64,000 nt of DNA from Natranaerofaba carboxydovora (lineage in GTDB: Bacteria; Bacillota; Natranaerobiia; Natranaerobiales; Natranaerofabaceae). The notes beneath the pieces are model-generated. The model did no database searches, was not told where the DNA came from, and saw nothing but the letters and a program-made list of their open reading frames with translations. The stretch is from contig NZ_CP054394.1 of the NCBI RefSeq assembly GCF_022539405.1, positions 870,501 to 934,500 of the forward strand, written 5' to 3'. A program made the translations under genes and the position numbers. How positions within the stretch are numbered: position 1 is the first letter of the stretch; each line of letters starts with the position of its first letter. Below, piece by piece: positions 62,138 through 64,000 of the stretch.

Positions 62138-63376
62138 ATGAGCAAAGATGCTAGAGAAATTTCCTTAGAAAGGGCCAAGGAACTTAAAGGAAGAATATCG
62201 GACTTTTTAGAAAAAAAAGAAGAAGTAGATACGGGTCTTAAGTTGAAAGATGAGATCCAAAAAAGAAAACAAAAAGTTATGGAATTATTTAATGCGACAG
62301 AAGAAGACTGGCAAGACTGGAAGTGGCATACAAAAAATCGGATTTCTGATTCAGAGACTTTAGGTAAGATATTAAATTTAAGTGATAAAGAAAAAGAGGA
62401 AATAGATAAAATAGGTGAACAATATAGATGGGCTGTGTCCCCTTATTATGTTAGTTTAATGGATCCAAATGACCCAATGGATCCTGTGAGAAGACAATCA
62501 GTTCCAACTGCACAGGAAATGGTTGACAAAAGTGGAAAAGCAGATCCTATGGGTGAGGAATACACTAACCCAAGTGGAAGTATAACGAGAAGGTATCCAG
62601 ACAGGTTAATTATCAATGTTACTAACCAGTGTGCAATGTACTGCAGGCATTGTCAGAGAAGAAGGAACATTGGTGAAGTGGATAAACCTACCCCACAAGA
62701 AGAGTTAGAAGAATCTATAGATTATATTAAAAATTCTCCAGAAATAAGAGACGTTCTACTTACTGGTGGAGATGCCTTTATGCTGTCTGATGAAAAAATT
62801 GATTGGATATTAACTGAGCTTAGAAAAATTCCGCATGTTGAAATTATTAGACTTGGCAGTAGAACGCCTGTAACAATGCCAATGAGGGTAACCGAAAATT
62901 TATGTAATGTACTATCTAAACATATGCCAATATATGTAAACACTCATTATAACCATCCCAAAGAAATTACTGAAGAGGCAAGGGATGCGTGTTTTAGACT
63001 TGCAAAAGCAGGTGTTTCTATAGGTAACCAGGCGGTATTACTTAATAAAGTAAATAACAACCCACATGTAATGAAAATATTAAATCATGAACTTCTAAAA
63101 ATAATGGTAAGGCCTTATTATATATTCCATGCTAAGGAAGTCGTAGGAACAAAACACTTTATTACAAGGGTAGAAGAAGGCCTTGAGATATTGGAGCATT
63201 TGAGAGGGTATACTTCAGGTATGGCGATACCTACTTATCTTATCAATGCACCGGAAGGACATGGTAAAACGCCGATGCTTCCACAGTACTTAATTTCGAT
63301 GGGTAAAGATAAGATCAAAATACGTACCTGGGAAAATAAAGTTTTTGAATATCCTAATTCTTCTCCATCAGAATAA
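62138..63376 (+). CDS. eam: Glutamate 2,3-aminomutase-like radical SAM enzyme (KamA family)
   Basis: A KamA-type radical SAM/PLP enzyme of 412 residues. The cluster motif C-x3-C-x2-C is CAMYCRHC at C165, C169 and C172; NTHYNHPKEIT near 269 and QAVLLNKVNN near 300 (with the PLP region) follow. In lysine 2,3-aminomutase two aspartates (Asp293 and Asp330 of the clostridial enzyme) hold the lysine side chain. Here those places read HAKEVV (K333) and INAPEGHG (N370). Lys and Asn at these sites are the reported mark of glutamate 2,3-aminomutase, which makes the osmolyte beta-glutamate. ATG after AGGGAGGG. It has its own promoter and terminator, so it is a single-gene unit. Confidence 0.85.
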   Translation: MSKDAREISLERAKELKGRISDFLEKKEEVDTGLKLKDEIQKRKQKVMELFNATEEDWQDWKWHTKNRISDSETLGKILNLSDKEKEEIDKIGEQYRWAVSPYYVSLMDPNDPMDPVRRQSVPTAQEMVDKSGKADPMGEEYTNPSGSITRRYPDRLIINVTNQCAMYCRHCQRRRNIGEVDKPTPQEELEESIDYIKNSPEIRDVLLTGGDAFMLSDEKIDWILTELRKIPHVEIIRLGSRTPVTMPMRVTENLCNVLSKHMPIYVNTHYNHPKEITEEARDACFRLAKAGVSIGNQAVLLNKVNNNPHVMKILNHELLKIMVRPYYIFHAKEVVGTKHFITRVEEGLEILEHLRGYTSGMAIPTYLINAPEGHGKTPMLPQYLISMGKDKIKIRTWENKVFEYPNSSPSE

Positions 63377-63388
63377 TAATGTTTATAT

Positions 63389-63415
63389 AAAGCCATGAGC
63401 TGGGCTCATGGCTTT
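63389..63415 (+). terminator. Perfect terminator hairpin after eam
   Basis: AAAGCCATGAGC (63389-63400) pairs with GCTCATGGCTTT (63404-63415) over TGG. The tail TTAATTACT is only weakly T-rich. Confidence 0.7.
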
Positions 63416-63444
63416 AATTACTCTCGAGAGGTGGCGATATATGG

Positions 63445-64000
63445 GTGGAAAGTTCCCGTTTGGAGTTTTTGTTAGGCCTTGTTAGAATTGAAGGTCTTGG
63501 TTCCAAAAGAATTAATTTATTGCTTGACAAATTTTCATCGCCTGAGATAGTCTGGAACGCGCCCTTTGAAAAATTAAAAGAGGTAGAAGGTATTGGCGAT
63601 AAACTTGCAATGAATATTATATCTTCTAGAAAAGAGATTGATCTTCGAAAAGAGATGAATCTAGTTAAACAGGCAAAGGTAGATATTTTATCAGTTGAGG
63701 ATGAAGTATACCCAAAGGGTTTAAAAGAAATATATACTCCTCCAACTCTGTTGTTTTGTAAAGGTGATTTGGAACTTTTAAAATACCCTATGTTAGGGGT
63801 TGTTGGCACTCGCAGTCCCACAAGATATGGTTATGAAGTATTGAAAAATATTATTCCTGAGTTAACTAAGGCTGGGATTGTTATTGTTAGTGGCCTCGCC
63901 AAAGGTATTGATGGGATGGCACATGAGTTATGCCTAAAAAATAATGGAAAAACTGTGGCTGTTTTAGGTAATGGTATTGACAGAGTTTATCCTCCTGAAC
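63445..64000 (+). CDS. dprA: DNA-processing protein DprA, 5' part cut by the window end
   Basis: A frame that starts at GTG 63445 (MESSRLEFLLGLVRIEGLG) and stays open to the last base. It shows the N-terminal helix-hairpin-helix-like region (VEGIGDKLAMNII near residue 49) and the Rossmann core YPKGLKEIYTPPTLLFCKGD near 90, GVVGTRSPTRYG near 118, VSGLAKGIDGMAHE near 147 and AVLGNGIDRVYPPE near 172. DprA loads RecA on incoming single strands in transformation and usually lies near comM or topA. AGAGGTGG is upstream. The 3' end is outside the window. Confidence 0.93.
   Translation, partial: MESSRLEFLLGLVRIEGLGSKRINLLLDKFSSPEIVWNAPFEKLKEVEGIGDKLAMNIISSRKEIDLRKEMNLVKQAKVDILSVEDEVYPKGLKEIYTPPTLLFCKGDLELLKYPMLGVVGTRSPTRYGYEVLKNIIPELTKAGIVIVSGLAKGIDGMAHELCLKNNGKTVAVLGNGIDRVYPPE

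Noticed and set aside
1-64000. CRISPR array, prophage, rRNA or tRNA genes
   Set aside because: No regularly spaced direct repeats, phage structural genes, cloverleaf tRNA pattern or rRNA core sequence was found; repeats are limited to the fold-back family and the 156-bp element.

Overview
This 64 kb window looks like a conserved chromosomal housekeeping segment of a low-GC, spore-forming Firmicute. Sporulation genes (spoVM, spoVS, an alpha/beta SASP, ylbJ), a gene order shared with Bacillus and Clostridia (yicC-remA-gmk-rpoZ-coaBC-priA-def-fmt; plsX-fab genes-acpP-rnc-smc-ftsY-ylxM-ffh-rpsP-khpA-rimM-trmD-rplS) and strong Shine-Dalgarno sites all point that way. Many proteins carry acidic stretches. 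A glutamate 2,3-aminomutase-like enzyme, which would make the osmolyte beta-glutamate, suggests an anaerobic salt-adapted lineage, possibly of the Natranaerobius type. That taxonomic guess is inference only.

Region by region: 0-6.3 kb holds an acyl-CoA ligase, ileS behind a short terminated leader, a DUF5665 protein, a DksA/TraR-type zinc-finger protein, lspA and rluD. At 7.2-9.0 kb on the minus strand lies the RqcH/NFACT ribosome-quality-control gene, split over two overlapping frames at an A-AAA-AAG heptamer. It is followed by a Ca2+-type P-ATPase, yicC, and a long plus-strand run remA-gmk-rpoZ-coaBC-priA-def-fmt-DUF116-yugP-rsmB-rlmN-prpC-prkC, then rsgA and rpe. At 27.7-28.3 kb are a small unrecognised membrane ORF, the 26-residue SpoVM gene and rpmB. 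Asp23 (yloU), fakA and a DegV/FakB gene follow, then the SASP gene, rsmD-coaD, ylbJ, a patatin-like gene, ylbL, tmcAL (ylbM), ackA, yceD-rpmF, and a FASII operon (plsX, fabH, fabK, fabD, fabG, acpP, fabF). From 46.6 kb come rnc, spoVS, smc, ftsY-ylxM-ffh, the rpsP-khpA-rimM-trmD-rplS block, lepB, rbgA, rnhB, yraN and comM. The window ends with a DUF939 transporter-like gene, the aminomutase and the start of dprA.

The genes are almost all housekeeping: translation and ribosome assembly, lipid synthesis and fatty-acid salvage (fakA/fakB beside FASII with fabK), SRP protein targeting, cell-wall/translation Ser/Thr kinase signalling, and spore formation. No CRISPR array, prophage, rRNA or tRNA gene was seen.

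The unusual content is non-coding or structural. There is a family of about 220-bp fold-back elements (two full copies plus solo ends), a separate 156-bp MITE-like element with 8-bp target duplications, and a Shine-Dalgarno/start-codon pair bridged by a stable hairpin in yloU. Perfect palindromes sit over the remA promoter and just ahead of plsX. The possible recoding of rqcH is the strongest candidate for new biology, although a simple frameshift or sequence error would also explain it.
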